DNA from: an uncultured Aquimonas sp.
GTDB lineage: Bacteria; Pseudomonadota; Gammaproteobacteria; Xanthomonadales; Xanthomonadaceae
DNA: 64,000 bases
Reading direction: 5' to 3'
Assembly: GCF_937888285.1 (NCBI RefSeq)
Contig: NZ_CALART010000098.1
Location: 1 to 64,000, forward strand
A program made the position numbers and the translations under genes. Shown here piece by piece: positions 63,518 to 64,000 of the stretch (position 1 is the stretch's first letter; each line of letters starts with the position of its first letter). The notes beneath the pieces are model-generated. The model saw only the letters and a program-made list of their open reading frames with translations, was not told the DNA's origin and searched no databases.

Positions 63518-64000
63518 TTACTTGGCACCCACCGCGAGGCGGGTCTGCAGCTCGCCGTTGGCGCTGGCGTAGTCGATACGCACCGCGTCACCCGGCCACA
63601 CCTCGATCCAGCGGGTGCTGCTCAGGCCCTGCTTGGCGCCCGCCTGAAGCAGGCGGACCTGCAGCAGACCGTTCACTTCGCGAACCTGCAGCTGCAGCTG
63701 CTGTTCACCCAGCACGTAGCGGGCGGCGTTGACCGACTTGTAGCTGTCAACCACCGCTTCCAGGGCAGCACCGTCGATCTCGACCACACCGCCCGAGGAC
63801 TTCAGCGCTGCGTTGACCTGCAGGCTGTCGCCTTCGAAGCCGTCCGCGAACAGCGCCACCGTGAGGTTCAGGGTGAACGTGTTGTTGGCCGGGTTGGTGT
63901 CGGTGATGCCGTCCGGCGCGATCACCGACGCGGTGTTGCTGATCGCCGCCGGGGTGCCGATCACATTCGCGGTGATGGTGATCACCACGCTGCTGTTGGC
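63518..64000 (-). CDS. C-terminal part of a DUF11-repeat secreted surface protein (partial)
   Basis: The gene runs off the right edge; 160 residues are visible. The first visible part (VVITITANVIG, ISNTASVIAPDGITDTNPANNTFTLNLTV) is the end of a DUF11 (bacterial adhesin-like) repeat. It is followed by FADGFEGDSL, a motif resembling the DGFE segment seen near the ends of many Lysobacterales secreted proteins, and a C-terminal beta-rich domain without membrane anchor. It probably encodes a large secreted protein. The start is outside the window. Confidence 0.8.
   Translation of the reverse strand, partial: ANSSVVITITANVIGTPAAISNTASVIAPDGITDTNPANNTFTLNLTVALFADGFEGDSLQVNAALKSSGGVVEIDGAALEAVVDSYKSVNAARYVLGEQQLQLQVREVNGLLQVRLLQAGAKQGLSSTRWIEVWPGDAVRIDYASANGELQTRLAVGAK

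Overview
The window is GC-rich, gene-dense DNA from a gammaproteobacterium of the Xanthomonadales/Lysobacterales type. This rests on content and order: a type II secretion operon in the Xps order E-F-G-H-I-J-K-L-M-N-D with gspN and a lipoprotein secretin, a flagellar block fliC-flaG-fliD-fliS-fliT-PilZ-rpoN2-vemR-fleQ-fliEFGHIJK, the xerD-dsbC pair, and the palindromic intergenic repeats common in that group. The genus cannot be named from the sequence alone.

Layout. 1-1.9 kb: end of an insertion-sequence-like element abutting a dead TonB-dependent receptor gene that also carries an in-frame stop. 1.9-7.2 kb: rimK and its protease partner, tRNA-Gly(CCC), thiS-thiG, trmB and an SLC13-type permease. 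7.2-15.0 kb (minus strand): a translationally coupled surface-glycan export operon (parvulin isomerase, Wzm, Wzt, two GT2 glycosyltransferases, a methyltransferase, a 614-residue glycosyltransferase-like protein, DUF971). 15.3-18.2 kb: two secreted proteins of unknown function, each with a terminator hairpin. 18.5-30.4 kb (minus): complete type II secretion operon plus a small lipoprotein. 30.4-37.1 kb: a membrane protein, purL, dsbC and xerD, the last two bracketed by inverted copies of a 150-185 bp repeat. 37.3-54.5 kb (plus): an RDD protein, a small flagellin-C-terminus-like protein, then flagellar filament, regulation, basal-body and export genes with recognisable sigma-28 and sigma-54 promoters. 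54.5-64 kb: bacterioferritin, maeB, a QEGLA-motif metalloprotease-like protein, a lipoprotein, a SulP transporter, a P-II protein and the 3' end of a DUF11-type secreted protein, separated by repeat-rich spacers.

How the parts work together: the flagellar block has its own sigma-54 (RpoN2), activator (FleQ) and response regulator (VemR), with a -24/-12 element ahead of fliE and a FliA-type element ahead of fliC. The T2SS operon encodes every core component from ATPase to secretin except the prepilin peptidase. The glycan operon builds and exports a lipid-linked polysaccharide.

No complete, clearly undescribed system was found. The most interesting signals are: (i) several repeat families, among them a 107-bp doublet element present three times at identical length, a 13-copy GTGGGCC palindrome, and a 122-bp perfect tandem array; (ii) one palindromic repeat read in frame inside fliK, and others directly in front of gspI, which has no ATG/GTG/TTG at the expected place; (iii) a small protein ending like flagellin just upstream of fliC; (iv) a GspE without its zinc-binding cysteines.
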